Of a stretch of 64,000 nt of DNA, positions 43,909 through 54,843 are shown in pieces. How positions within the stretch are numbered: the stretch's first letter is position 1; each line of letters starts with the position of its first letter. Both the position numbers and the translations under genes were made by a program. The DNA is taken from assembly GCA_944474755.1 (NCBI GenBank), contig OX104123.1:67821898-67885897 (forward strand), given 5' to 3'. This DNA is from Limnoperna fortunei. Its lineage: Eukaryota > Mollusca > Bivalvia > Mytilida > Modiolidae. The notes under the pieces were generated by a model. The model worked only from the letters and a program-made list of their open reading frames with translations, was not told the DNA's origin and searched no databases.

Positions 43909-46478
43909 CACTGTTGCCAAAAGCTGATGTGGGGCTTCCTGTTCTTCTGATGTATAGTTCTGAGCATGCTCCTTTGTCATTTCCTCTGCCAGGTACATTT
44001 CCTGTTCATTCTTAGAGGTGGCAGATGTATTTTGCAACCTTCTCTTATTTAGTAATGCTAGTTCCTCTACCTGAACAATAAAGTCTTATTTTAGTTTGCC
44101 TTTTTGGTGTTACCTCCCTTTTCCTTAAATATAATCAATTAATCATTAATCATAGCATCTCACGAGAGCAATTAAGCCAAATTATCCTGCAAACCCCAGA
44201 AAATAATCTATTCTTATCATTTCAGGTTGAAGAAGTTGAGCACACCTTGATGCAAGCTAAAATTCACGACCCCAGTGTTACCATGCCAACAGTTGTTATT
44301 ACTAGCTCTATACATCATACTGCTTTATCTAGAATTTTTTCATTCTAACATTGCAGAATCATTGCAGGTATTTTAGTCCTATTTTACATTAACAAATATT
44401 AATTGGGTAAAATTTATGAATATTGTTAAATATTAACAATATTCTTAGAAAGAGTACATTGTGTTCACTATTTCAAGCCGGGAGTATAAAAAGTGATGGA
44501 ACATTTTGGTATGGTTGTGTATCATTTCCAAAATTTATGCAATTCATAATTCCGTCATTTAATAGGTCCATGTCAAAATTTCATTTTGAAATTATTTATT
44601 TGAACTCATTTCCGCAACAGTTCAGGCAGCATGGCGAAAGAACAAATGTATATGCTGTCGTTTTTAACGGAGCAACCGGGGGTTCTCTCCGGGTACTCCG
44701 GCTTCCTCCCCCAATGATAATAATAATCTTTATTTTAAGAGGGTAACACAGTTAGTCTACAAACTAATCTTCCCTGAGGCCCTCAGACGGTGCATAGAGA
44801 AATTATAGAAAATACAGAAATAAACATAAAACACATAAATACCAATGTCTATTATTAGTTTTTGTTGATCATGACATTAATTCTGAACTCTGAAGATATT
44901 TTTAAACATTGATTTTAAATATATAGGTTGTCCTCGCATTTCGAATGAAATTTGTAGTTTGTTCCACAAAAGAGAACTGAATAAAAACTGGATGCCATGA
45001 TATAGCAGAAAAATTGCTGAAAGTGGCATTAAAAACTATTCAAACAAACAAACTATTCTCTTGTGTTGATTAAAATAAACATTCAATGTTGAATGTATAG
45101 TTTATGATATGAAATATGAACAGAAAACATAAACTGTAAGTGGCTAACAAGTTTCATTTGTGCCAAAATTGATATGAATAAGCCACATTGCCTTATGCCA
45201 CATTTTTGTTTCCGCTAACTCATGAATTATCAATAAATTTGCAAATACTGGAACAATCCATTCAAAGGAGGTAAAAACCTTTGACATTTGTGTTAAAAAT
45301 AATTGGAATAATAATCAAAAATGTCAACCAAGGTAAGCATGGTAACTATATTGTTTCTGTAATTTGTTAAATCATTGATGTTATGTTATACAGATAAAGA
45401 AATATATGTATTACACTTATCTGTAGATTAAATTTAAAAGTGAAACTTTTTAAGACAAAAAATCTCCTCTGGATTTTACTTTTATCAACTGTTTTACTGT
45501 TTGTTCCATTTGTGTCAATGTATGGTTGCTTCATAGACAAAGGGTAATGTAACGATTAGCTCCATAACGATTCTCCCCAAATTTAATAACGATTCGCCCC
45601 ACTCAATATCGATTCACCTTACATAGGTAAAAGGCATTTGTAAATATAGTAAATTTATAATATAGATAATTACATTTATATTAAAATTTATAAATTTTTA
45701 TATTTAATTGACTGGTGTTTTAATTGGCGGAATATGAAGCACATACCAAAGTGCTTTTTACTAATGTCTGGAAAGAAGTGACGGGAATGGGATTACAAAA
45801 AGGTAATTCTATTATACACACAAAACACAATAACAATAATAATGTTTAATAACAAATAATACAATCCCTTCAATTGACAACTTTCCAATTTTAAAAACGC
45901 CACCTATTGTCCACTTCCAGTAATGTTAAAAACTTTTGAAAAATTTTCACTCTTCAGATGAATGAAAGGTGTCAGTATCTGAGTGTGGATGTTATTAAAA
46001 CCCCCTGCTATGTAAACGTGATCACAATTAATTAATGATGTTTATTCCCCCATTTACCTGATGGTAATCTGGGGTAGAAGCCCAGTTGTTTTATAGCTTG
46101 ATTAAACAAGTTTAACAGTGACATCCGTGTTCTAATATTCAAACTCACCTGTTGCCTATGGCTATAGTAACATCTACTTATGAGGTTAATAAAATGAAAA
46201 TTAAATTAGCAAAGACAACAATACAAAAACAATGCAAAATATTTATTTCAGTATCATAGTCTTTTAGTGATGATAGCCATAGTTTTTTTAACTGGAAGTA
46301 AAAGGGGAGATAAATCATGTAAAACTGGAAATGTATCAATTTGTTGAAGTTGGCCACTTATAGGAAGATAGGTAAGCCTCACCTTCAAGCGGTTAAGTTG
46401 ATCTGTTAAAAGTGAAGCCAAAGAAATCAATGTTCTTTCTTCGTCTCTTAAACGCTTCAATTCTTTCAATTCTGCCAT
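43909..46478 (-). CDS. SNAPC5: snRNA-activating protein complex subunit 5, exons 1 and 2
   Basis: Exon 1 (46478-46383) starts MAELKELKRLRDEERTL and ends DQLNRLK before GTGAGG. Exon 2 (44070-43909) follows the acceptor TTATTGTTCAG, starts VEELALLNKRRL and ends in phase 0 before GTAAGT. The junction DQLNRLK|VEELAL is the hallmark of SNAPC5 (SNAP19), and the exon boundary falls at the expected place. SNAPC5 is a small coiled-coil subunit of the nuclear SNAPc complex, which binds the proximal sequence element of snRNA promoters for Pol II and Pol III. The remainder of exon 2 is polar and not conserved in my memory. A candidate acidic last exon lies at 38756-38802. The 2.3-kb intron carries a SINE that is itself interrupted by another element. 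Confidence 0.85.
44665..45055 (+). mobile_element. SINE interrupted by a 267-bp insertion
   Basis: The SINE body runs GGGTTCTCTCCGGGTACTCC...CCTCCCCCAAT to 44715, then resumes at 44983 with AAAAACTGGATGCCATGATA, ending in GGCATTAAAAACTATTCAAA. Its tRNA-like head is missing. Confidence 0.8.
44716..44982 (-). mobile_element. Nested, 5'-truncated LINE 3' end
   Basis: Read in reverse, the insert ends AGGGTAACCC-like TGTGTTACCCTCTTAAAAT then AAAGATTATTATTATC, a microsatellite-type 3' end common in LINEs. AAT at its edges (44713-44715 and 44980-44982) may be the short target duplication. No ORF. Confidence 0.55.
45056..46382. other. SNAPC5 intron 1, remainder
   Basis: Unique AT-rich sequence. A short set of CGATTC-spaced repeats (AACGATTAGCTCC, AACGATTCTCCCC, AACGATTCGCCCC) lies at 45550-45620. 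Confidence 0.6.
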
Positions 46479-46859
46479 TCTTAATAAGTGTTACATTTTT
46501 AATTCAGTTTCATTTTCGTTTTCGGCTTGATAACCTTCATAATTGAAGAACTTCACAAGGGGAAAAACTCTGCATTTTTTTTAACTACCGTCTTTGTCCC
46601 TGAAATTTCAATTGATTACTTTAAACATATTTTATTTCTATTAAATCAGTTCGGTATATTTACATGAACATACAGACATGGATTTTGAAACAAGCTACAA
46701 AGCTCATATAAATCCGTCTCTTAAAAATGAATGATATATTTTAGTTTAAGAGAAACTAATGGGGTACATTTAGTCATGATGATGAGATTTGCATATCGAA
46801 AAAAGAACGAATATATATATGGAATAATAGTTTTTTTCATTGGGAGATGGAATAATATA

Positions 46860-46925
46860 AGACCACTGGGATCGTTTAAATGAGTCTTGAATAGACGAAA
46901 CGCGCGTCTGGCGTAATGAATTTGT
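46860..46925 (+). ncRNA. Degenerate hammerhead-ribozyme-like motif
   Basis: TGAGTCTTGAATAGACGAAA followed by CGCGCGTCTGGCG gives ATGA, a small stem (GTCT/AGAC), GAAA, and a C-GCGC-G mini stem III before TC. That is the layout of type I hammerheads carried by Penelope-like elements and retrozymes. The CTGATGA core box reads TAAATGA here, and stem I does not pair well, so the copy is probably inactive. Confidence 0.35.
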
Positions 46926-47274
46926 CACCTTGGTAATTTTTATTACATCTTGTTGGAATATTTGTGCAAAGCCAAGTAACAGCGCGTCCGCGGGTGGCGG
47001 ACGGGGAAGCAATATATATCAGCTTTGGGTTCATTTGGAGTGAGAAAGTTTAAGATCAATATGTTATGACTTGTTTACGTTATTTATTTATATTGACACT
47101 CAATGATTAAGGCCATTCGTTGGTCAGTCTGTGTATATAATTTTGACAAGAAACACCGTCATTTGTATCGTTGCATAATCTTCTAGACTATATATATTAT
47201 TTTTTGTTTATGCTGTATCGTCATGTTTGTCGATCCGATACTAAATAAGTGTACTGGTTTGGCAGCTTTCTTTA

Positions 47275-47320
<46 letters not shown>

Positions 47321-48035
47321 TATAACTTTATTTCCTCTCAGAGATGTGTCATTTCAAACATATAATACACAATGTTAATAAGAAAAAAATATACAAATAG
47401 GAGATAAAGTGCATAATATCTTCAGATAAATTACAATGTTTTATTAGGGATAGAAGTGCTTGCAAATTGATTGTATGAAAGAATAAATAAATAAATAAAT
47501 TAATTAATTATAATGAAAATAATAAATAATATTGAAAAAAAAATATTATTATCTTCACCGTTACTACCACTAGCATCAACATTTTAGTTAGAGAAGAAAA
47601 AAAGGAATGTTGTACAAATACAATGAATAAATATCTAAAAATCGCTTGCATTTCAGAAAATAATCTTGCACCTTTAGAAATATGTCAGTATTTTGCAGGA
47701 GTGATAAGAGTATCAGATCCGTAAAGAAGGAGGTCCAAAACAAATTAAATTTGCACCTGAAAATTCAAGGTAACATGATGTTATTTCGAAGGACAATATA
47801 GTTTTCAAACAATATAACAAGAAATGGTTGGTTGTCTCTCTTAAGCCACATGTACAGTTATGGGTTGTCAACCAAGTTTCGCACTAACAGACCTGTGCTC
47901 ATGTGTTGGTTGACCTAATCAGAAACTAAGATTGTTGACGCACTATTGAATTGTTTATACTTTTCAGAAATGTTGCAGAAAGAATTTGTGTAAACTCTAT
48001 AAGTGTAAATTATAATCATCCTACACAATAGAGTA
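46926..48035. other. Region upstream of SNAPC5, mostly featureless
   Basis: Apart from the (CT)n tract nothing was recognised. AT-rich simple sequence at 47480-47545. Confidence 0.55.
47277..47320. repeat. (CT)n microsatellite
   Basis: About 21 uninterrupted CT dinucleotides in noncoding DNA. Confidence 0.98.
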
Positions 48036-48039
48036 GGTT

Positions 48040-48255
48040 GCGTGAATGTGATTTAACGCCACTTAAGCAAGTGTTCAAGTTTATCGTGGCCTCCAGTTTA
48101 GTAAGAGTACCCCAAACTTCAGTAGGATAGCAATCCGTTCCAATTGAGATCAGAGTCGAGCACAATCCGCCCACAGTGAACCTTGAACCCTCAACCCAAC
48201 TGGTCAATAGAAGATGACTTAATTCATTAATAACTCGCCCACTGAGGCCCAAACA
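48040..48255 (-). mobile_element. Diverged SINE
   Basis: Tail GTGATTTAACGCCACTTAAG, GTGGCCTCCAGTTTAGT and a head with GTCAATAGAAGATGACTTAA and ACTCGCCCACTGAGGCCC follow the order of the local SINE. Identity is lower than in the other copies. Confidence 0.6.
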
Positions 48256-48514
48256 GGATAAGGCTATCAAAGCAGTAATAATTGTTTACGAAACAGTAGT
48301 CGAAAACCGATACAACCACGGAAACTGGACACAAATTGTTCTACTCAGCTACCGTTCTACTTAACACTGATGTTAAGTAACAATTGTTACACCGAGACAT
48401 GCTCCTTATTAGACCAAAATAGTCTCATTTAGATAAAACTGATCTAACTCATGAAAACAAGAAGCAGATTTTACTTTCGTTGCAAGAAACGTTATCCTGA
48501 AGAATATTCCTTAT

Positions 48515-48690
48515 TTAAATTGTGTTTAAAACCACTTTCAGCAATTTTCAGCCATATAATGGCTTTCAGTTTTTATTAGAAGATGAGGTCGGAGTACCCG
48601 GTGAATTCTCCCGACCGTCGACAGTACAACTGGAAATCCTTGTCAATAATAGTTTAATTCGAGCACAACTTGCATGACCGTGAAGAATAA
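48515..48690 (-). mobile_element. Truncated SINE
   Basis: GTTTAAAACCACTTTCAGCA, ATGGCTTTCAGTTTTTATTA, GGAGTACCCGGTGAATTCTC and AATCCTTGTCAATAATAG match the SINE body. The tRNA-like head is missing. Confidence 0.65.
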
Positions 48691-49171
48691 GGTAATTACC
48701 GTTATTGAGCGCCAAAAGACCTACAATTGCGCGCATGAAATCGCTACTTTCCGCACAAACAAATACAGGTAAATTTTAAGTAAATATTTTTTCTGAAATA
48801 TATAATTATATATGTACCCGTTTCCTTGGTTATCATTCTGCCTTGGCTTTGCAGGTTTTTAGTTTATAAATCACCCCTTTCAGTTGTTGCATAGATTCTA
48901 AAATGACAGTCCATTGTATACAAGATATTTTTTGCTCTGTTTCTGATATCAGCCTTGTTATTGTCCCAAGGCTTGAGGTAACAAAACGAGAAAAAATGTC
49001 GACCGAACGTGGGTTTCCGACGATGACATTCGACTAGTTCATTATTTGTCCTGATATCATTACATTTACTGTACAATAAAGGTAGCCGAATAAAGTCTCC
49101 TGGTACACTTTTCCTCACTACTTACGATCTTTAGTGTTCTGTTCATGTTGTGGAATATGATTTTTGTTTGT

Positions 49172-49978
49172 GACGTTTGTTTGGTTGTTTGTTTGTGTGG
49201 TGTTTAACGCAACTTTCAGCAATTTGTCAGCTATATCATGGGGTCCAGTTTTTATTGAGGTAGGAAGCTAGAATACCCGTAGAAAATCCCCACATTCGGT
49301 ACCTTCGGTAGGGAAACTGGCAATCCTTGTCAATTAAGAAAAGAGTGCAACGTGTCCGCATTGAGGCTCGAACCTGCAACCTCAGTGTTGACAGACCACT
49401 TAATCAAGGGTAGACGAACTACCTTAACCACTTGGCCACCGAGGCACCTGTTTGTGACGTCAGGGTATCACGAAAATACCCACAGAAAATTTCGAGTCAG
49501 AAATCGGATAGAAGTTACAGGTTTTTCGTGTTTTTCAAATAAAAGATAAAAACATTATTCGTAGCTTGTCAGACAATATAAAGGTGACAAATTTGTTTGG
49601 TTGTTTGTTTGTATGGTGTTTAACGCAACTTTCAGCAATTTGTCAGCTCTATCATGGCGACCAGTTTTTATTGGGGTAGGAAGCCAGAATACCCGTAGAA
49701 AATCTCCACATTCGGTACCTTCGGTAGGAAAACTGGCAATCATTGTCAATCATTGATGCTCGAACCCGCAACCTCGGTGTTGACAGACCACTTTATCAAG
49801 GGTAGACGAACTACCTTAAATACTTGGCCACCGAGGCACCCGTTTGTGACGTCAGGGTATCACTAAAATACCCACAGAAAACTTCGAGTCAGAAATCGGT
49901 TAAAAGTTACAGGTTTTTCGTGTTTTTTATTATAAAAGATAAAAACATTATTCGTACCTTGTCAGACAATATAAAGGA
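49172..49978 (-). repeat. About 410-bp tandem duplication carrying a SINE
   Basis: 49172-49583 and 49584-49978 each hold a reversed SINE (GTGTTTAACGCAACTTTCAG, TTCGGTACCTTCGGTAGG, CTCGAACC(T/C)GCAACCTC) followed by the same flank: GTTTGTGACGTCAGGGTATC, TTCGAGTCAGAAATCGG and AACATTATTCGTA. Because the flank is shared, the SINE inserted once and was then duplicated. Confidence 0.85.
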
Positions 49979-51020
49979 TTTAGCCTTTCTTTCCTATAAG
50001 GAATTGTACATCACTTCTGCAAAAATCATTAATTTTGCCATTTGAAGGGGAATAACTCCTATCAGGAATTGTCCAACACATATGCACCAATAATCATTTT
50101 GCAGATCTGCATGCGCTGAAAAATTTTGAATGGAATCGACTTTCTCTAGCAGTTAATTTTCAAGATATTGAGGAAAAGTGGCAACAATTGACAATTTTGA
50201 CAACTAAGGGCAATAACTCCTCTAAGGCATTGTCACACATCTTCACCTTATTTGAATATCTTGTAGAGCTTTTGATGCTCAGGAAGGAGGTTCGCTCTCA
50301 GCTGTCATGGTTTGTGCAAATTTGGTAGCGGACATCCTAAAATCCTAAAGATGATGTGTTCAAAGGGAATAACTCCTAAATGGCTGATCAGACAATCCTG
50401 ACCCTAAGTCATTTTGTGTTGCTCTCATAAAGCTGAAAAAAACATTAGCAATGCAAACTTCTTCTCTAGTTTTAATGATTTTCAAGTTTCAATTATAACA
50501 TGATCAAACTTTATATTTGTCTTCATTTTATACCTCACTATAAAATATTGACAAAAATATAAGGTCTGACCATGTTCTAATTCCCATAGAACCTGCTGGC
50601 AATGATTCATTTCTTAGAGCATGCTTATTCTTCACCTGCCCAATTAGACATGGCAGGACGAAAAAATAGTCAGAATTTTCTCTTTTGTTTCTGCTTTTGC
50701 TTATAACTGCTAATGTTTAAGAGTTGGATATTTTGAAAGGTATGGCATTACTGTAGAAGACAATTTTTTCCAGTGAATGTCTTTACAGTGGAAGCACTGC
50801 CTAAAGTGTGTAATGTGGTACAATGTGACCACAACATTGAAATGAAAGTAGAAAACACTTGTACTTTTTTCTCCATTTTTAGGTAATTTTGCATTATATG
50901 TGTAATGCCCCATATATGAAATTTTAAGTGAAAGAAAGATTTTTTTAATAAAAAATTTTGATGTCTCGCCTGTTTGGTTACTTTTGCACAGGCCATCCAA
51001 ATGGATAATGACCTTTTATG
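49979..51020 (-). repeat. Composite dispersed repeat, reverse orientation
   Basis: 49979-50480 holds diverged units with GGGAATAACTCCT; 50755-51015 is the reverse counterpart of 7745-7800 plus 8580-8690 (GTACAATGTGACCACAACAT, GTTACTTTTGCACAGGCCAT). Here the two end blocks are adjacent, whereas at 7745-8730 about 750 bp of internal units separate them. Confidence 0.65.
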
Positions 51021-51029
51021 CATATATCC

Positions 51030-51115
51030 CATTACAGAATGTAGAGTTATCTCCCATTAGAGCATGTAGAGTTATCTCCCATTACAGCATGCAGAGTTTT
51101 CTCCCAATAGAGCAT
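51030..51115 (+). repeat. Short tandem repeat, 31-bp unit, three copies
   Basis: The unit is close to GAGTTATCTCCCATTAGAGC followed by ATGTA. A related diverged array with GTTATCTCCC occurs at 52600-52762. Confidence 0.8.
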
Positions 51116-51895
51116 GTATATTCTTCAACAACACATTAGATATAATCAAAACTAATTTATTGATAATAAGTAGAAGACATGAATAAATTACATTGTACTG
51201 GTTGCCATGACAACACAATAAATAATAAACTAGCTTAAAAGTCCTGCTTTATACAGTAACTTCTTAAAAGTATTCATAACAAAATCAACTGACAATTTAA
51301 AACAGAACTACTAATAGTACATTAATCCAAAACAACTGAAGTAGTTTTAAAAATATCCAACAATTTGAATTTCTGAAATAGAGAATGGAGAAAAGATCAA
51401 GATTTTACAAATTTTAAAATATTCTACCTTGATAACAAAATACAAAATATGAAGTACATGTAGATAAAGTTTTTTTCTTGCTGGAATGAAAATGAAAATT
51501 TTTGTTTTTCAAAGGACAAATGGTTTATAGTATATTGTATTAAAATAAATGAATATACTGGAATGTATTAACACTTAAATCATAATTAAATGTATTGGAA
51601 AAAATGTTCATTCTACATGAATGCATTCATTAGTTTTTGCAGTTATGTCATTAAAGGAGAAAGCGATTGACCCTTGGTACAAAAAGGAGAAAAGGGATAA
51701 AAAGTTATAATTTAATTTGCTTTGTAAGCTGAAATTTGATTGGTCAATTCAAATCAAGCAACCCATATTATCATGATTATAAGATATAACTTGCGTGACC
51801 TATGACCTATTCTTACATCGTTAAAATTCAAATAATTCTATGACATCATAGATGTTTTTACAATAAAAATTGTTAAGATTTATTTTATAGTTAAA

Positions 51896-52066
51896 ATTAA
51901 ATTATGAGGAATATTTCAAATTTCTGAGCAGGTTATACGATATAATATGGTTTGGGTCTTTTTACACCATTCATAAAACACTTTGCGGTTTATTAGACAT
52001 AAACAGACTCAAACCATACTATATCGTATAACCAGTTCAGAAATTTGAAGTATTCCTTAAATAATT
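51896..52066. mobile_element. Snapback inverted repeat, about 65-bp arms
   Basis: GGAATATTTCAAATTTCTGA and TTATACGATATAATATGG on the left pair with CCATACTATATCGTATAA and TCAGAAATTTGAAGTATTCC on the right. The loop is about 40 bp. This is MITE-like; no target duplication was identified. Confidence 0.7.
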
Positions 52067-52284
52067 CTCAATAGGGGAGATAACCCATTTTGGTGTTGTC
52101 ATAACTCATTAAAATCAGATTAAATATAATACTGATCATACTGACTTTAATGATAATTCATTTGGCAACTAAAGGAACAAAGATGGCAGGCTTCATGAGA
52201 TCTGGTATGATATATAAATCTTATTATGAGCAAATTTCAAGTGATGATATGTCTGCTATAATCAAACATACTGGGGATTCAGGT

Positions 52285-52520
52285 TCTGCAGAGGCTGGTA
52301 GCTAAGGTCAAGGTCATAGCCAGTATTACAACAGAAAATATGGTGGCTGGTAATCAAGGTCAAGGTCATAGCTCTTATAAAAAGGCCAGTATTACAACAG
52401 AAAATATGGTGGCTGGTAATCAAGGTCAAGGTCATAGCTCTTATAAAAAGGCCAGTATTACAACAGAAAATATGGTGGCTGGTAATCAAGAACAAGGTCA
52501 TAATGCTTATAAAAGGGTCA
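52285..52520 (+). repeat. 66-bp minisatellite, about 3.5 units
   Basis: The unit AGTATTACAACAGAAAATAT, GGTGGCTGGTAATCAAGGTC, AAGGTCATAGCTCTTATAAA. Because 66 is a multiple of three, frames stay open on both strands (52340-52588 plus, 52262-52552 minus). There is no start context, splice signal or similarity to support a gene. Each unit holds TCAAGGTCA, a nuclear-receptor monomer-type site. Confidence 0.9.
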
Positions 52521-52599
52521 AGGTGGGAACAGATATTAACAGGTGGGTTCAAGCCTTATTACTGTTATCTGTAACAACCCAACCTTAGAGCAGATTACA

Positions 52600-52762
52600 C
52601 ACAGCGGTTATCTCCCTTTACAGCAGATTCCCAGCAAATGAGTTAACTCCCATTACCGTAGATTACACACTAGGGTTATCTCCCATTAGGGCAGGTTCCT
52701 TGTTAAGGAGTTATCGCCATAACAGCAAGTTCTCTGTTAAGGAGTTATCTCCCATTTTGGAT
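52600..52762 (+). repeat. Degenerate GTTATCTCCC tandem repeat
   Basis: About five units of 30-38 bp built on AGTTATCTCCCATTA followed by a GCAGATT-like stretch. Confidence 0.65.
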
Positions 52763-52764
52763 TC

Positions 52765-54320
52765 AATTACAGTACAAATTTTTAAGTTAACAATTATAGA
52801 TACTCGTTAATGTCTGCATTATTTCCGTTATTTTTTTTTATATTTACAAGATTTGCCTCCCTTTTGTATTTTCTGACACTAGAATATTCTCTTGTGAAAG
52901 GGAGATAACTTGTAGTCTACTATAAGCATAAAATATTCATTCATTCATAATAATTATAATAAATTATAATAATTCTCATTTGAATACATTAGCAAAAAGA
53001 CAGCATGATTCAACCTTGATTAATGGAAAATAAAATGAAGAAAGCAAATAAAAGATCAGTGGACTGAACACAAAGTATAACAATACCGTAACCATGGTAA
53101 CAATGCTAAATATTATTTATAGTTTAGAAAATTAGGTCAGAACAAAATTTTGAAATCTTCCCTAATATATGATTGTACATTAATTAAATGTATAGAGTCA
53201 TCAAAGATACCAACAGTTGTGCATATTCAACGTCTTGTTCCAAAATCCACAGGAAGATTGAAAAATTCTTTCAAGACTAACTTTGGCTTTTTGTTTTATA
53301 TAAACAGACAATGTTGCATATTAATGTTGCTTAGATACTACTAAACACATGATTAACTAAAATAAGCAATGGAATCAATAAATGTCAGTTAGTAACACTG
53401 ATTAGTAATCACTGTAAAATAAACAGTAACAAAATGTAAAGTCACAAGTATCTATAGGATGGGGATGGCAGATAAAACATTCCTGCACTTCTATGTCTGA
53501 CTGATGACCTTTCTTTTTTTTAATTACAATTTTCAATAGCCCAAAACACAAAAAGCTGGGAAAATAGTTATAGGCAATAATTGTTAAAATCATAAAGGGC
53601 AATAACTCTTAAAAACTCTATAAACTGTTTCTATCTAAACCTTGATTTTCTTCTCAATAACAAATTCTCTAAAAATAAAATTTTTAATTTTAATAAAAAG
53701 AGGTGGAGAACAATGTCAAATATCCATTAAAGGACAACAGCTCAAATAAGCATTCGGGTTTACAGTTTTTTGTCAATAATAGTTTTTGAAGATAATATCC
53801 ATCTGATGAAATTTATTTGCCGATTATTTGGTCAGACACAAATAAAAAAACTGCGGGTCCAATGGCCATTTTACACCCATTGGCTTCAGCAGACTGGAAT
53901 ATTTCGTGAAGACTGTTAATAAACAAAATTTTACACAGTAAAATTAGTCTGCCTTGATTTATAATGTACATGTAGATAAATAATGAATTAACATTGGAAT
54001 AGAACATTGAGGTCAATGCTTCTAAAAAACAATTACAATCAAGACCAGTGAACATTCTTGCACAAAAGTCAATATTTTAAAAAGAGTTTCATCTAAAACA
54101 ATCAAAATGACAGGTAATACAAGTGATTACAAGTAATAAAACTGCACATGTAGTCATGGGAACAATATATACTAGAACAATCAAGGTTTCTATAGCAACT
54201 TTAAATATTTATTTTACACTGTTGATAATTTAGCACCTACATGTATCAGACATTCAATGCTAAATGTTTACATCCCTGACAATCAGTTACAATTATACAG
54301 TGAGTCAGCCTGGCTAATAA
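52765..54320. other. Intergenic DNA without recognised genes
   Basis: Short frames at 53150-53344, 53402-53602 and 53813-54055 have no supporting signals. Confidence 0.55.
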
Positions 54321-54324
54321 ATGG

Positions 54325-54570
54325 AGTTGTCTTTTCCTGGAATGATGTTGTCTTTTCTTGGGAATATACCAAAATGAAGTAACTAGCTTAATTCTTGTTA
54401 AACTGAGGTCGTCTTTTCCTGGGAATATACCAAAATGAAGTAACTAGCTTAATTCTTGTTAAACTGATGATGTCTTTTCCTGGGAATATACCAAAATGAA
54501 GTAACTAGCTTAATTCTTGTTAAACTGATGTCGTCTTTTCCTGGGAATACACCAAAATGAAGTAACTAGC
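54325..54570 (+). repeat. 62-bp minisatellite, four units
   Basis: The unit GTCTTTTCCTGGGAATATAC, CAAAATGAAGTAACTAGCTT, AATTCTTGTTAAACTGATG begins near 54347, 54409, 54470 and 54531. It lies about 270 bp downstream of the stop codon of the small membrane protein gene (minus strand). Confidence 0.92.
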
Positions 54571-54843
54571 ATTGTTCCTGTCAAATTAAAGTTGTCTGCC
54601 CTTGATTTTGGTTTACATTTCTCACAATATGATATGACTGCAGCCATATTTATGAAACCATGGCAACTAAATGTAAATGAACACAGTTTAATTAGTAAAA
54701 CTTTTTAAAATCATTGAAAATGAAAATATTTCCTCACAATCAAAATTGCACTTAGGTTCAGTGAATACACATTTATTCTTCCATTTAATCACATGATCTA
54801 ATCATCCTAACTTTCCCTATCGTTAACTTTCCCTACGTGTAAC

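Noticed and set aside
48864..49118. A minus-strand frame of 84 residues
   Set aside because: Basic composition but no recognised motif, splice context or repeat link; not enough to call a gene.
52262..52588. A repeat-protein gene (frames open on both strands)
   Set aside because: The 66-bp unit is divisible by three, so open frames are expected; no start, splice or homology support.
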